Positions 33,802 through 45,773 of a DNA stretch of 64,000 bases are shown here, one piece after another; position 1 is the first letter of the stretch, and each line of letters begins with the position of its first letter. Source of the DNA: Strigamia acuminata (lineage: Eukaryota > Arthropoda > Chilopoda > Geophilomorpha > Linotaeniidae); contig OX442322.1 of the NCBI GenBank assembly GCA_949358305.1, forward strand, positions 1,738,001 through 1,802,000. Reading direction: 5' to 3'. The position numbers were made by a program, and so were the translations under genes. The notes below the pieces were generated by a model. The model made no database searches. It was not told where the DNA came from and saw only the letters and a program-made list of their open reading frames with translations.

Positions 33802-36670
33802 AATTTAGGCCATGTATATCTCCAATGATGTATTGCATGGCATCTACATAGTCGGGTCCCCCAGGTGGTCTGGCCTGAATGGGTCTCTCCACGAGTTTTT
33901 CAACCACTTTGACCTCTTCTTCAGGGATAGGTTCACTATGAACACTGTCTGTGTCAGAGTCATTGCAAGACTCCTCGCCTGATAAATCTGAATCGTCAGT
34001 AGCAGGTGATGGGCCAGGCCGGGGATTTTTCACATTCTCGTACCAGAAATTCTGTTCCAAAATCTTAACGTGCTTTGAGAGAAAAACTTGATTTTTGTTC
34101 GGATCCCAAATCCGATAACGTCGGGTGGATGAGGCATATCCAATTAAAGCCCCCGCCCATGCTCTCTCTTGCAATTTCCCAGCTCTGGTTTGTGAAGGGA
34201 CATGCACATAAGTCAAAGCTCCAATGCATTTGACGTGTCGGAGGGACAATTTCTTGTTGAAAAATACATTATAAGGCGTTCTTCCCCCCAATCCCGCATG
34301 TGGAAACCGATTTTTCAAATAAACGACAGAGACTGCAAGTTCTGCCCACAGGGATGGGGGAAAATCGTTCTCAATTTTTAGTGCCCTTATTCCGCCAACA
34401 ATGGTCCGGTTCGCTCTTTCAGCGACCGAATTCATCTCGGGGCTGTACGTGTTCGTTCGCATACATTTTAATCCGATGCTATTCGCATAATCTTCCCATT
34501 GTTTTGATACGAATTCCCCGCCATTGTCAGTTTTAATGGATTTGACTTTCTTAGAAGTCGTTCTTTCGATTTCGGTTAGCCATTTTTTAAAATGGCCCAA
34601 AACCTCACTTTTCTTTTTCATAATCACGATCCACATCAATCGTGAGAAGTCATCGATCATAATGAGATAGTAGAACGCCCCACCTATGCTCTTAACCGGT
34701 GAAGGGCCCCACACGTCTAAATGGACAATTTCTAAAATCCCTTTGGTCGTAATGTTAGGAATGGGTGGAAAGCTGGCACGTGTGCTTTTCGCCCTCGAAC
34801 AAGCATCACAACTCGACAACTCTGTGTTGGACAACTTTAAACCAAAAACTTCAGTAGATTTGTTCAATAATGCAATTCCCTTCGCATTAAGGTGCCCCAT
34901 ACGAGAGTGCCAGATATCCATCGTCTGGGGTTTGTCTGGTTTAACAGAAACAATCTTTCCATTTTCAACCCCATTCCCATTTGTTAAATTGTTTTGCACA
35001 ATTGTTTTCAAAATCTTCGGGTTCTTTGTCTTATTACCCTTACTGGTTACTAAGCCCACTTGTGTGTTATTCAAAACACTCGACTGTTGATTCGAAATTT
35101 CAGTACTCGCATTGTTTGCAACGATCGCTGGCGCATTATTCACACTTTTCGCTTGCCCCTTATTCGCAGGTACAGGTTTCCCTGATTTACTCAAATTTTG
35201 GCTTAATGCGGTTCTAAAATCAACGTGTGTTAGTAAAGATTTAACAATTTCTTCACCCGCTAAAGGTGGACTAAGTGCCACTGTTGCACTCTGTTGCGCA
35301 GACAATGCAACAGTGTTTACAGAATTCTTTGCATTAATGCGACAATTGACTTTGTACATCCTATCACTCGTACGTATCGCAGTGATAGAAGGATCATCAA
35401 TTGTTACATCATAAATAAACATTTTACCATTCTTCACAATGGTTGTCGCCCCAGCTTCATCCGTACGACCTAAAGAAATCAAATTCTTTTTGAAGTTGGG
35501 TGCGTAGAAAACGTTTTTCAACGTCAGTTCACGCGTTTGTTGTCCATTAATCGAAACTAAAGTCACATTTCCAATGCCTTCGATTTTCGACTTTTCGTCT
35601 CCTTGTTGAACAGAATAACCAGTCAATGGTTTAAAGTCCGAAAACCAGGATTTGTTGAACGAAAAATGGTCCGTCGCTCCTGTGTCGACGTACCACTGCG
35701 AATCGTAATTCGCATGTGACAACAATGATACCACAACAGGGAGTTGCTCTTGACAAATCGCTGCAGAGAAATAAGACACCGGGGAATTGCTAAAAATGTC
35801 CATTTGTGTGACATTGGCCGTCTGCTGTCCCTTCCCACGACTCTTCCCTCGTTGATTTCCCCTGCTGAACTGTCCTGTCGGGTTTCCTCTCGTAGCACCT
35901 TGTTGCTGTTTAGGTGGAGAAGAACAGTCCCGAGCCAAGTGGTTTGTTCCACCACAATTAAAGCAAACACGTGGAAAATTGGGGACATTTCCACCCCGAC
36001 CACGTTGCCATCTGCCTTTGGTGAAGTAGGCACTCGTATTCTCAATTGTGCCCAATGAAACACCAAATTCATCCGTCTGCTCGTAGAGGCGATTATATTC
36101 GCCTAATAAACGTTCTTTGACGGCCTTCGAGGTGAATTCTGGGTCTCCCCAGTGGTAGACCGTCTGCTTGACCGTTTCGTATTGGTGTGGCAGCAGATCC
36201 AGGTACTGGAAGGCCAGGAATTCATCGGAAATGTCCACTTGGATGTCTTTTAATTCCAGCGCCTTCCTGTCGACTCTGGCTAGGAAAACCATCATTTCCT
36301 CTTGCTCATGGAGTTTCAACATGAGAAATTCGCGACGAAGTCGGGCTTTGCGTGCCCTGGTAGTGGGCTGGTAAGCAGCTTTGAGCGCTTCCCAAACGTC
36401 CTTGGCCCCTTCGTGTGCCACAGCCACTACCTGTTGGGCTTTTCCACAAGCCAGACAAATGGTGGAGCGCGCTTTTTCCTCGCGCTTGTCAAATTCACGA
36501 ATCTCTTTCGCAGAAGCCGTGGCTGGCAAGGCTTTCTCCTTGCCAGTCACGTGGCCCCAAACTCCATACGACTGCAAAAGGAGTTGTATTTGGACACTCC
36601 AAGTCGAATAGTTCGTTCCATTCAGTTTTTCGACATCTTTATAGTCGTCTCGGCGATCCCAACTTGCCAT
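33758..36670 (-). CDS. Copia A gag, protease and integrase
   Basis: This 970-residue frame starts at an ATG shortly after the primer site. It begins with the Copia gag domain (KLNGTNYSTWSVQIQLLLQ). A CCHC knuckle follows (CFNCGGTNHLARDC, about residue 235), then the aspartic protease active site DTGATDHF (about 330). Next come the integrase zinc domain (WHSRMGHL...C..C) and the DDE core (HLDVWGP, IKTDNGGEFVS, and SVAERANRTI with the Glu). It ends out of frame with the reverse transcriptase. Apart from that shift no lesion is visible, so this copy could be young and possibly trans-mobilised. Confidence 0.9.
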   Translation of the reverse strand: MASWDRRDDYKDVEKLNGTNYSTWSVQIQLLLQSYGVWGHVTGKEKALPATASAKEIREFDKREEKARSTICLACGKAQQVVAVAHEGAKDVWEALKAAYQPTTRARKARLRREFLMLKLHEQEEMMVFLARVDRKALELKDIQVDISDEFLAFQYLDLLPHQYETVKQTVYHWGDPEFTSKAVKERLLGEYNRLYEQTDEFGVSLGTIENTSAYFTKGRWQRGRGGNVPNFPRVCFNCGGTNHLARDCSSPPKQQQGATRGNPTGQFSRGNQRGKSRGKGQQTANVTQMDIFSNSPVSYFSAAICQEQLPVVVSLLSHANYDSQWYVDTGATDHFSFNKSWFSDFKPLTGYSVQQGDEKSKIEGIGNVTLVSINGQQTRELTLKNVFYAPNFKKNLISLGRTDEAGATTIVKNGKMFIYDVTIDDPSITAIRTSDRMYKVNCRINAKNSVNTVALSAQQSATVALSPPLAGEEIVKSLLTHVDFRTALSQNLSKSGKPVPANKGQAKSVNNAPAIVANNASTEISNQQSSVLNNTQVGLVTSKGNKTKNPKILKTIVQNNLTNGNGVENGKIVSVKPDKPQTMDIWHSRMGHLNAKGIALLNKSTEVFGLKLSNTELSSCDACSRAKSTRASFPPIPNITTKGILEIVHLDVWGPSPVKSIGGAFYYLIMIDDFSRLMWIVIMKKKSEVLGHFKKWLTEIERTTSKKVKSIKTDNGGEFVSKQWEDYANSIGLKCMRTNTYSPEMNSVAERANRTIVGGIRALKIENDFPPSLWAELAVSVVYLKNRFPHAGLGGRTPYNVFFNKKLSLRHVKCIGALTYVHVPSQTRAGKLQERAWAGALIGYASSTRRYRIWDPNKNQVFLSKHVKILEQNFWYENVKNPRPGPSPATDDSDLSGEESCNDSDTDSVHSEPIPEEEVKVVEKLVERPIQARPPGGPDYVDAMQYIIGDIHGLNFDEIGGAKRNQSLS

Positions 36671-37010
36671 GTTGAGAAAATTCGACGATAAATCGATGCA
36701 CAGTTCACAAATTCACAAATTCCCGTAGGAAAAACACAAATTTCCGAAGAAAAACACAAATATTCACAACACACGTGAATATGTCGCACGGAGAAGCAAT
36801 TTGCCCCCAAAAATTGAAGGCGAAACAATACAATACTTCCCAAGGGGGATCTCTTCTAAGAGAGATCGAAACTCGAATCTGGCAACCCTGCTAGCTTCCG
36901 ACCGCCAACCTGGTGGCGCGGGACGGCTAACTTGTGCCACGGGTAAGCCCAGACCGAAATGAGACTGTACGTGGGCGACTGCCCGAAGAGTACAGAATAA
37001 TCTAAGTGAC

Positions 37011-37026
37011 CCATCCTCTGCTACCA
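37011..37026 (-). other. Copia A primer-binding site, initiator tRNA-Met 3' end
   Basis: The minus strand reads TGGTAGCAGAGGATGG, complementary to the CCA-tailed 3' end of animal initiator tRNA-Met. Its position two bases inside the 5' LTR fixes that LTR border at 37029. Confidence 0.85.
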
Positions 37027-37028
37027 TT

Positions 37029-37493
37029 TGAAGAGCGTATTTGGACCTGTAGCATGCGGAAATAACTTGCAAACCGATTATAAAGTGCGGTTAGTTCGCA
37101 ACACGCGACCGCCATCTTTATTCACCATGAAAGCATAAAACAGTAGTGATCTGGGTTGAGGCTATTTGATCTCAACTCAGGTTACAAATCAAAAGGGAGA
37201 ATAAATCTATTATTACATTTGAATAGATTTATTCTTTACAATATCAAAGTAAAGACTAACGTAATCGATAAACAATACCAAACCAAATTAAACGATCGTC
37301 GCTTAACAAGCAGACGACGGGACGCGCGCTATCACATAGACACAGCCAGTTGGAGTACGAAACAAGCGTAGTTTAAAAAGCAGGATCAACTGGCTGACCA
37401 TTCGTAACAATATATGAAGTAACGCGCCTATTGTGCCTATTCGGAAATGCACAACAAATATGATTATCGCAAATAATTCATCGCAAACCAACA
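37029..37493 (-). repeat. Copia A 5' LTR, 465 bases
   Basis: On the minus strand it starts TGTTGGTTTGCG and ends CTTCA before the primer site. It should contain promoter and polyadenylation signals. The satellite begins directly outside it at 37494. Confidence 0.8.
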
Positions 37494-38245
37494 ATTCCGT
37501 CATCTTTGAACGACCGTAGACATGCCAGCCGTTCTTGCAACTCATTCCGTCATCTTTGAACGACCGTAGACATGCCAGCCGTTTCTGCAACTCAACCAGT
37601 CATGTTGGTACGACCGTAAACAAGTCAGCCGTTTCTGCAACCCAACCCGTCATCTTTGAACGACCGTAAACAAGTCAGCCGTTTCTGCAACCCAACCCGT
37701 CATGTTGGAACGACCGTAAACAAGTCAGCCGTTTCTGCAACCCAACCCGTCATGTTGGAACGACCGTAAACAAGTCAGCCGTAACTGCAACCCAACCCGT
37801 CATGTTGGAACGACCGTAGACATGCCAGCCGTTCCTGCAACTCAACCTCTAATCATGAAACGACCGTGATCTTGGAATGACCGTAGACTTGACAACCGCT
37901 TAACCCAAGCCGTGTTCTTGAAATGACCGTAGACTTGACAACCGCTTAACACAAGCCGTGTTCTTGGAATGACCGTAGACTTGACAACCGCGTAACACAA
38001 GCCGTGTTCTTGGAATGACCGTAGACTTGACAACCGTTTAACACAAGCCGTGGTCTTGGAATGACCGTAGACTTGACAACCGTTTAACCCAAGCCGTGGT
38101 CTTGGAATGACCGTAGACGTGACAACCGCTTAACCCAAGCCGTGGTCTTGGAATGACCGTAGACGTGACAACCGCTTCACCTAAGCCGTGGTCTTGGAAT
38201 GACCGTAGACGTGACAACCGCTTCACCCATCATCCTGGAATGACA
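37494..38245. repeat. Satellite block 1 (50- then 46-base units)
   Basis: The first part has units near GTCATGTTGGAACGACCGTA (about 50 bases). From about 37860 the unit changes to a 46-base variant around AAGCCGTGGTCTTGGAATGA. The long minus-strand frames here are repeat artefacts, not genes. Confidence 0.9.
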
Positions 38246-38435
38246 TTATGGCCAAATAGGTAGTCTAGCCTACCGTAATACGTGTATGTGAAGAAAGGAA
38301 AGTATTATATTCATCAAATAAACTTTACAGTAAGCTAATAATAACAAAGGCAATAATTCTTTTTTTTTGTTTTTTATTATTATTCACAGTACACAGAAGA
38401 AGAGAGAATATGGACATTGATTCGAATAACTCAAG
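38246..38435. other. Non-repetitive gap in the satellite
   Basis: About 190 bases of AT-rich single-copy sequence, including a poly-T tract, separate the two satellite blocks. No coding content. Confidence 0.6.
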
Positions 38436-40250
38436 CCATCAGCTCAACTCGTCATCTTGAAACGACCGTAGACATGCCAGCCGTTTCTGCAACTCAAAGT
38501 GTAATCTTGAAACGACTGTAGCCATGCCAGCCGTTTCTGCAACTCAAAGTGTAATCTTGTAACGACTGTAGCCATGTCAGCCGTTTATGCAACTCAACCC
38601 GTCATTTTTAAGCGACCGTAGCCATGTCAGCCGTTTATGCAACTCAACCAGTCATTTTGTCACGACCGTAGACATCCCAGCCGTATCTGCAACCCAACCC
38701 GTCATTTTGTCACGACCGTAGACATCCCAGCCGTATCTGCAACCCAACCCGTCATTTTGTCACGACCGTAGACATCCCAGCCGTATCTGCAACCCAACCC
38801 GTTATTTTGTCACGACCGTAGACATCCCGGCCGTATCTGCAACCCAACCCGTTATTTTGTCACGACCGTAGACATCCCAGCCGTATCTGCAACCCAACCC
38901 GTCATTTTGTCACGACCGTAGACATCCCAGCCGTATCTGCAACCCAACCCGTTATTTTGTCACGACCGTAGACATCCCAGCCGTATCTGCAACCCAACCC
39001 GTCATTTTGTCACGACCGTAGACATCCCAGCCGTATCTGCAACCCAACCCGTCATTTTGTCACGACCGTAGACATGCCAGCCGTTTCTGCAACTCAAAGT
39101 GTAATCTTGTAACGACTGTAGCCATCCCAGCCGTATCTGCAACCCAACCCGTTATTTTGTCACGACCGTAGACATCCCAGCCGTATCTGCAACCCAACCC
39201 GTCATTTTGTCACGACCGTAGACATCCCAGCTGTATCTGCAACCCAACCCGTCATTTTGTCACGACCGTAGACATGCCAGCCGTTTCTGCAACTCAAAGT
39301 GTAATCTTGTAACGACTGTAGCCATGCCAGCCGTTCCTGCAACTTAACACGGCATTTTGGATCGACCGTAAACATGCCAGCCGTTTCTGCAACTTAACAC
39401 GGCATTTTGGATCAACCGTAAACATGCCAGCCATTCCTGCAACTTAACACGGCATTTTGGATCGACCGTAGACATGACAGCCGTTCCTGCAACTTAACAC
39501 GGCATTTTGGAACAACCGTAGACATGACAGCCGTTCCTGCAACTTAACACGGCATTTTGGATCGACCGTAGACATGCCAGCCGTTCCTGCAACTCAACCC
39601 GTCATGTTGGAACGACCGTAGACATGCCAGCCGTTCCTGCAACTCAAAGTGTAATCTTGTAACGACTGTAGCCATGCCAGCCGTTCCTGCAACTTAACAC
39701 GGCATTTTGGAACAACCGTAGACATGCCAGCCGTTCCTGCAACTTAACACGGCATTTTGGAACAACCGTAGACATACCAGCCGTTCCTGTAACTTAACAC
39801 GGCATTTTGGAACAACCGTAGACATGACAGCCGTTCCTGCAACTTAACACGGCATTTTGGATCTACCGTAGACATGATAGCCGTTCCTGCAACTTAACAC
39901 GGCATTTTGGATCGACCGTAGACATGCCAGCCGTTCCTGCAACTCAACCCGTCATGTTGGAACGACCGTAGACATGCCAGCCGTTCCTGCAACTCAACCC
40001 GTCATGTTGGAACGACCGTAGACATGACAGCCGTTTCTGCAACTCAACACGTCATGTTGGAACGACCGTAGACATGACAGCCGTTCCTGCAACTCAACAC
40101 GTCATCTTGGAACGACCGTAGACATGCCAGCCGTTCCTGCAACTCAACCCGTCATCTTGGAACGACCGTAGACATGCCAGCCGTTTCTGCAACTCAATCC
40201 GTCATCTTGGAACGACCGTAGACATGTAAACCGCTTCCGAAATTCAACCT
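38436..40250. repeat. Satellite block 2 (50-base units)
   Basis: About 36 tandem copies of a 50-base unit such as GTCATTTTGTCACGACCGTA followed by GACATCCCAGCCGTATCTGC and AACCCAACCC. Subfamilies alternate in runs (TTTTGTCACG, TTTTGGATCG, GTTGGAACG), as expected from unequal exchange. Confidence 0.95.
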
Positions 40251-40350
40251 GTCAGGTCCGCCTACTGTAGCCAGGCATCCACTGTCACATCCGCCTACCG
40301 TAACCAGGCATCCGCTGTTACATCCGCCTACCGTAGCCAGGCATCCGCAT
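40251..40350. repeat. Short repeat at the satellite edge
   Basis: Three copies of a ~37-base unit centred on TCCGCCTACCGTAGCCAGGC, sharing CCTACCGTA with the satellite, form its diverged margin. Confidence 0.75.
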
Positions 40351-40467
40351 TTAATTATCCAAAAAAAATAATTAGAATATCCTACAAACATGGCCTAATC
40401 CGCAAGGACAAATGCTTCTTTTGGCCTAATTCCTAAAAAAGTTCTGGGGTTTATATGACAGTTAACA

Positions 40468-41793
40468 TTAAAAAGTATCCAAATGGAAAAATGCATTCTG
40501 CCTTGGTCGATTTCGTAAATTTCGATTTTGATTAACTTGGGAGTCGGCACGTGCCCGCTCCTCGAGTGCCCTTAATCTAGCTTCCATTATGGGGTCGGCT
40601 TGATATTGGCTTCCGTAGTTCGGGGACGTAGCTCCATTTTGTGGCGTGAATCGGTTAAAATTATCGTTGGTTGAGTTTGAGTTTGAGTTTGGGTCAGTCA
40701 AGGTCGGTGTTGTCGAGTTTAGCTGATATTCGGTCAGTTGTGTTCCAGGGGGGAAAATTCCGTTTATGGCTGTTCCATTTAGGACCCCGTTCTTTTGTCC
40801 GATCAAAATGGTCGACTTTCTTCCGCCGTAAAGTTGCGATTTTTGCCTTGCGGCCTCTTCGTCGGCTTCGTTGGCTTTTTGTATTCTGATTTTTTCTGCC
40901 TCGTTCGCGGCGTCGACGTTGGCCTGTACCGTCTTAATATCCTCGAGGCTTGGCATTGCCAACCTGTTCCGTCCTTGCTGGTTTCTTAGATGGTTTCGGT
41001 GATTTATCAACCTAATCATCTCTGCGTTAGGATCCTTTGGCATTTGACTGGTGTGGCCAGCCTTTGCTGCGAAGGATTGTGAGATCGCCCACGACTGCTG
41101 ACCTTTGTTATTTCGGCGGTCTTGTTGGAAGGCTTCTAGAAATTCGTTCTGGACTTCGACGGGTTCGTTTACTATACTATCCCATCCTTGAACGTTGATC
41201 CCTTTCGAGCTGAGGGAATCGGCCTCGCTTTCGTCGTCGGCGTCAGATGTTCGGGTGGAATCGTAGGAGTCCGTCAATTGATTATTCGTTTTTTGACGTT
41301 TTATACTTTTTCGACCCCTTCTAAGGGCTCAATTCTCTGCTCGTTCTTTGGCAAGGCGAATAATCATGTTCATCTGTACTAGTGGGTCCCCTTCTTCATC
41401 GTAGGAGATTCCCTCCAGTCGAGCAAGTTCGTACGCTTCTTTACAGCTATCGATCTGAGATTTTTTCGAGTTGTAACCGTGCGTGATTGTGACACGATTA
41501 CTCCGGCTATTATCGCGATTGTCAAATAGGTTATACCCGTTCTGACTTTGTCCGGATTCTTCCTCCTCTTCTTCTTCTTCTACTTCCTCTTCGATTCGCT
41601 GATTTATCGGCGTTTTGTTAGCGGGTGTTTTGCTAGCCGGCGTTTTACTTATCGGCACTTTTTCGGGTGGTTTTTCCGCGTGGGTTTCGTTGACTGGTGT
41701 ATTTCCAGCCGTTTTTTCCTTCGTCGGTTCCGGTGGTTGTTTTTCTAACGTTGGACTAGCTAACGCTTTGGCCCTCGCCTTGGCGGATTCCAT
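40468..41793 (-). pseudogene. Gag-like polyprotein with an in-frame TGA
   Basis: The reading frame is 442 codons, interrupted only by TGA at 41329-41331; the same frame continues past it (ALRRGRKSIKRQ). The N-terminal part is Pro/Lys/Glu-rich with a long acidic run. The middle has basic and coiled-coil segments (AEMIRLINHRNHL, AANEAEKIRIQKANEAD). The C-terminal part is Asn/Thr-rich, ending NRNLRNRPRQNAFFHLDTF. No CCHC knuckle is seen and the family is not recognised. The gag assignment comes from its place after an LTR and primer site. CGA to TGA would explain the stop. Confidence 0.5.
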
Positions 41794-41914
41794 GGCTTTT
41801 CTTCGGGCGCTTGCGGTTGAAGGGTTTCAATTTTTCCCGCTTTTCGTCATTTCGATAGTTTGCAAATGTCAAACCGTAAGATACGTTTATTAAAATAGTC
41901 TGATTAATCAAACT

Positions 41915-41932
41915 ATCCCGGACAGACCCCCA
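41915..41932 (-). other. Primer-binding site resembling tRNA-Pro type
   Basis: The minus strand reads TGGGGGTCTGTCCGGGAT, two bases inside the LTR end. It differs at only a few positions from the well-known tRNA-Pro site TGGGGGCTCGTCCGGGAT. Confidence 0.7.
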
Positions 41933-41934
41933 CG

Positions 41935-42544
41935 TGTCGTAACCTTGGTTTCCGGTAAATAAACTTACACAATATCTTACTAATAAACCTTTTATTTCAC
42001 ACTTGTAATAATGCAAATAATACTTATGTGTTGCTGCGGTCTCGGATCCTTGTTGGTCGGATACGATTGTTGCTGCACGGCAGTCTTACACGTGGCTTCT
42101 GTTGTCTAGGGTAATGGCGTCCGGCGAAACACGTGTTCGCAAACGCTTCGCTTCGGGAGATATTACAATCGTAGTATAGCTACGATAATATCTGTGACTT
42201 CTGATTTATAGATGTAATTGGCAACGGGCATCGATCCTCTATCAATCCGGTAAAACGGCCTGACGGTGAGGTGGTGATGCTAATGTTGCTCTGGTATCTA
42301 TAAAGTGGGGGTTTCCGGTCGGACACGGGTTTAATTACTGGCTGGACCGGAAATGACGTATTCGCATAAATTCGGAGAATTATGCAAATTCATGACGTTG
42401 TTACGTCAATCCCGCAGAAACGGTAAAACTAGTATAGCTAGTTTTCCCGCAGAAATCGGACAATTATTTTATTATGAATACTAAAATCACTATTTATTAA
42501 GTTATAACTAATTAAAACACTTTTGTGACCTCGTGGTCACCACA
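41935..42544 (-). repeat. 5' LTR of the truncated element, 610 bases
   Basis: On the plus strand the segment starts TGTCGTAACC and ends GGTCACCACA, near-inverted ends of LTR type. The inner border is fixed by the primer site. The outer border is inferred only from the terminal motif, because the partner LTR is missing. Confidence 0.55.
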
Positions 42545-45500
42545 ACCTTGTCATTGAAATTGATTTCATTATATAATAAAAACTAAAAGGAAGTACATAA
42601 AACAATAAATTTCTTTTGTTGTGAAAACACGAAATGATAAGATGAAATATAAGAAGATCAAAGAGAAAACTTTAGAACTCTAAATACAAAAAAGAGAATT
42701 GCTTTTAAACAAAATTAGAAATTTTAGGGACTAAAATTAGGCAAAAAAGAGAGTTGTTATGCGTAAAAACCGTATCAACAATTAAACGATTTTCTTCGCG
42801 TAGATTCGGATAAAATTAGGTCAATAGATGGCGTTGACCATCAGGCGATTGAATTAGTACAAACGGTGATAACAGGAGCTTTCCTGTTAAGCATTGCCGC
42901 CCATTTTAAGCACTTCTCTTCAGTGATTCAAAAAGGTATGAGTTCTGACCCCTTAGCTCGGATGAGGACTCGATGCCAGCCCGCTTGTGGCATAGTTGTG
43001 AGGAACCGTTCATAAACTGCTATAATTATTATTTCAACTGATCATAAAGTGTTATTAGTTACATTGTATTGAATTGTTTTGAGTTTACCAAGATGTCAAA
43101 TCAAATGTAAATCATTCAGAGTAAAGAATAATCGAACAATTAAATTGTCCGGCGATAATAAAAGAATCATTAAGTTAAACCAAACCAAAACTTTCATTCT
43201 TTTCTATCTTCACACAAAAACATTACCGGTATGTAGGTAGCCAACAAGGGTGTAAATCCCACGTAACAGTATCGTCGATAATTTCGCGCCAGTACATACG
43301 CGTCACGTATGATTTGGAGCGACATGAAACATTTATTTTCACCATTTTACAACGCTTCCACGTCATTTTTCAGCACTACTTTTGTGACGGTGACGACCAC
43401 AACTCCTATCGCATGATAGTACCGGGTATAAGTCGCGCAAATAGTGAATAAAATACGAGATAATAAAGACAACAGAGTTTCTCAAAACATAACATTTATT
43501 GGTTTTATCCAATACAATCAATTACTAAAGTTATACAAATTCTAATGCCGACATTTGGCAAGTTAATTTACAAGTTAAACTATACAAATAATTGGCTGTG
43601 AAACAGCCCTAAAATAATATGATTGCGGTTATTGGTGATCCTGGGTTCGGGAACGGCAAAACGCCCACTTGACCGAGTTATAGATGTCATCAGATAGCCG
43701 GGCTGGCTGTGTCCTCGCGGCTTCCGTCGGCGCTTCGTAATCGTGGAACTGGTTCCTTCGCGTTCCGGGTTCGTGTCATGTAATGGTCCGTGTAATGCTG
43801 CTTGGGTTTGATCCGAGAAGTGCGGTTGACTCATGTGCACCGCCACAACTAGGGTTGGAAATTGGTACTGAATAAATGAAGTCATTTATTCTTCAAGGTT
43901 CCACTTCTGAATTATAATTAATTCGGGATGTTGTGAGTTTAATAAATTAACTCAATAAATTGTATTCAATTTATTGTCACGAATTTGATTCGTCATACGG
44001 TGAAACAAGTCTCGTGACTTGCTTCGATTGTTAACTTGTTGCCAAGTTTAAACAATTAAGGTTTTTTATCAACTACAAAATAAATTAGGGTTAAAGCATT
44101 GCAACACACAATTGCCATCAAAGTTTGCCTTGTCGAGCAGAACAGTATCGCGCGTGCACTAAATAACAGTGCGGTGAGAGACGGCACTGGTACTCAGGGG
44201 GATATAGCCCGCAGTTCTGCACAACAGAATTAATCACCCGAGATACTACTCATAAGCAGACTGCTTTGGCACCATCACCGAAGAGATATAACATTCCCAA
44301 ACACATAGTGCTACTGGCGGTAACTACATGTTTTTGCATGCAGACTGCTTTGGCACCATCAGGTGATGAAGTCAATCTCTTGCAGTAACAGTGCTACTGA
44401 CGGTTACCAAGTACTTTGGTATCACACGTGATTCTATTGTCCGACCACGAGGATACTTATGCAGGAGGCTTTCTCCTCGGCAAGACCGTTTGACGGAAAC
44501 ATGAATAGTCCGAACTTCGCCTTCAGTTGACGAGGGTTGCATGGTTCAGCAGAACCATGCTATGCATGGTCCGGTAGGACCATGCCCTGAGTATGAGAAA
44601 CGGCTATTCGACATGCAGAACATACCAAATAACCAGAAAAACCGAACTTGTTAACTTCCTGTTGTCAGGGAGTTTTATACTTGGTGGGATTAAGTTCCAC
44701 CAATCCTGTATCGCAGGAAGTGGATACAGGGATGCAAGTTTGGATTATGCTAATCCTTGACATGAAACAGGAAATGGATACCGGGGACCGGAAGTGGATA
44801 CCCAGGACACATTCCCAAGTCACACATTAATCCTTTAATCCGCATGGTCACTATTCCAAGAATGTGACCAATTCTTTCTTCCAATCATTCAATACAATAA
44901 TATAACTTTATATTATTGTCAAGTTAAATAATCTAAACCAATATATTAAATACTTATTTAATATATTGAATGTTATTCATTCAATTTCGTATTTCGAATT
45001 CACCGCTGATTTGCGATAGCGCCTTCTAGTGGCGACATACCGCATTGACGAATGCGGTTTTAGCAGACGAAATCTTGTATTTTCGGCCGTGACACTCCGA
45101 TATCACGAAGTAACGCCAATTAATATTTATTAATACAACATTTTACGACTAAAGACAGCATAAACAACCTTATTCAAGTCTTTTATTAGTTTTACCTCAA
45201 ATACAGTAAAATTACAGTGATAATGGCGCAACAGCGCTTTCTGGAGGAAAATAGGCATTTATAGCCCTTTTAATTTGTCATACTTTTCAAATTGTTTGTT
45301 GCAACATATTTGTGTGAATCTAATGCAGGTGTTCCAAATGTGTTACTATAGATTTTGGTACAGGATTTATCCTATGTATTTTATTTATCACATTACTAGG
45401 GTCAAATGTTATTTCTTAACCTTTTTGTACATTGAGGATTTGTTCTGTGACTAGTCTTTATGCCATGAATAAAGTTTGGCAGCCTTATTGTTTTGGCAAC

Positions 45501-45768
45501 CTTTATCACAATTTACAACTGTGTTTTCATCGCCATTTAGCCAACAATGCAACAATATTTCAACAAACTCAACGTATGATTTGTTTGTTATTTGACTTTG
45601 AGTTGATATAAGTTCGATAGCATTTGATTTAGTTTGTTTTAAGACTTGGTTTGTATTCATTTAAGGTTGATTTAATTAAGATTTGACATTAACTTTTAAA
45701 CATTGAGTCACCTGAGTTCTTAAATAATAACATACAGTCATCGCCATTAGTAAGTAGTTGAATAAGTA
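42545..45768. other. Intergenic with repeat-like segments
   Basis: No gene recognised. Two ~80-base direct copies contain CAGACTGCTTTGGCACCATC (about 44259 and 44341). GGTTCAGCAGAACC and ATGGTCCGGTAGGACCAT form palindromes near 44540-44580. A segment from TGTGACGGTGACG (43383) to CGGCCGTGACA (45094) has LTR-like ends but no matching target duplication. Frames at 43580-43885 and 45451-45660 are not recognisable. Confidence 0.4.
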
Positions 45769-45773
45769 ATAAT

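Larger units (their letters stand above)
31570..37493 (-). mobile_element. Copia A retrotransposon, nearly full length
   Basis: The order on the minus strand is 5' LTR (37493-37029), primer-binding site, gag-protease-integrase frame, reverse transcriptase-RNase H frame, polypurine tract (AAGGGGGAT at about 31829-31837) and a truncated 3' LTR. The LTRs start TGTTGG. The shared 259 bases differ at about one position, so insertion was recent. The two frames overlap by 44 bases where Copia elements usually have one ORF, so a single-base indel near 33790 is likely. Confidence 0.9.
40468..42544 (-). mobile_element. Truncated LTR retroelement (5' LTR, primer site, gag-like gene)
   Basis: From the right on the minus strand: LTR (42544-41935), a tRNA-Pro-like primer site, then a gag-like gene. 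Everything downstream of gag, including protease-polymerase and the 3' LTR, is missing; the satellite begins about 120 bases beyond. Type is probably Gypsy, judged from the primer site, but no polymerase is present to confirm it. Confidence 0.6.

Noticed and set aside
32257-36691. Plus-strand frames of 80-145 codons opposite Copia A
   Set aside because: They are antisense shadows of gag-pol with no independent motifs.
37842-38226. Minus-strand frames of 60+ codons (for example repeats of KSTVIPRTRL)
   Set aside because: They are translations of the 46-base satellite unit; the periodicity is that of the DNA repeat and no protein family fits.
38436-40250. Regular repeats that might suggest a CRISPR array
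   Set aside because: Units are contiguous 50-mers without unique spacers, in a eukaryotic context with introns and retrotransposons.
43383-45094. Possible 1.7-kb solo LTR (TGTGACGG...CCGTGACA)
   Set aside because: The ends look LTR-like, but flanks (ACTTT and CTCCG) do not match and no partner is visible.
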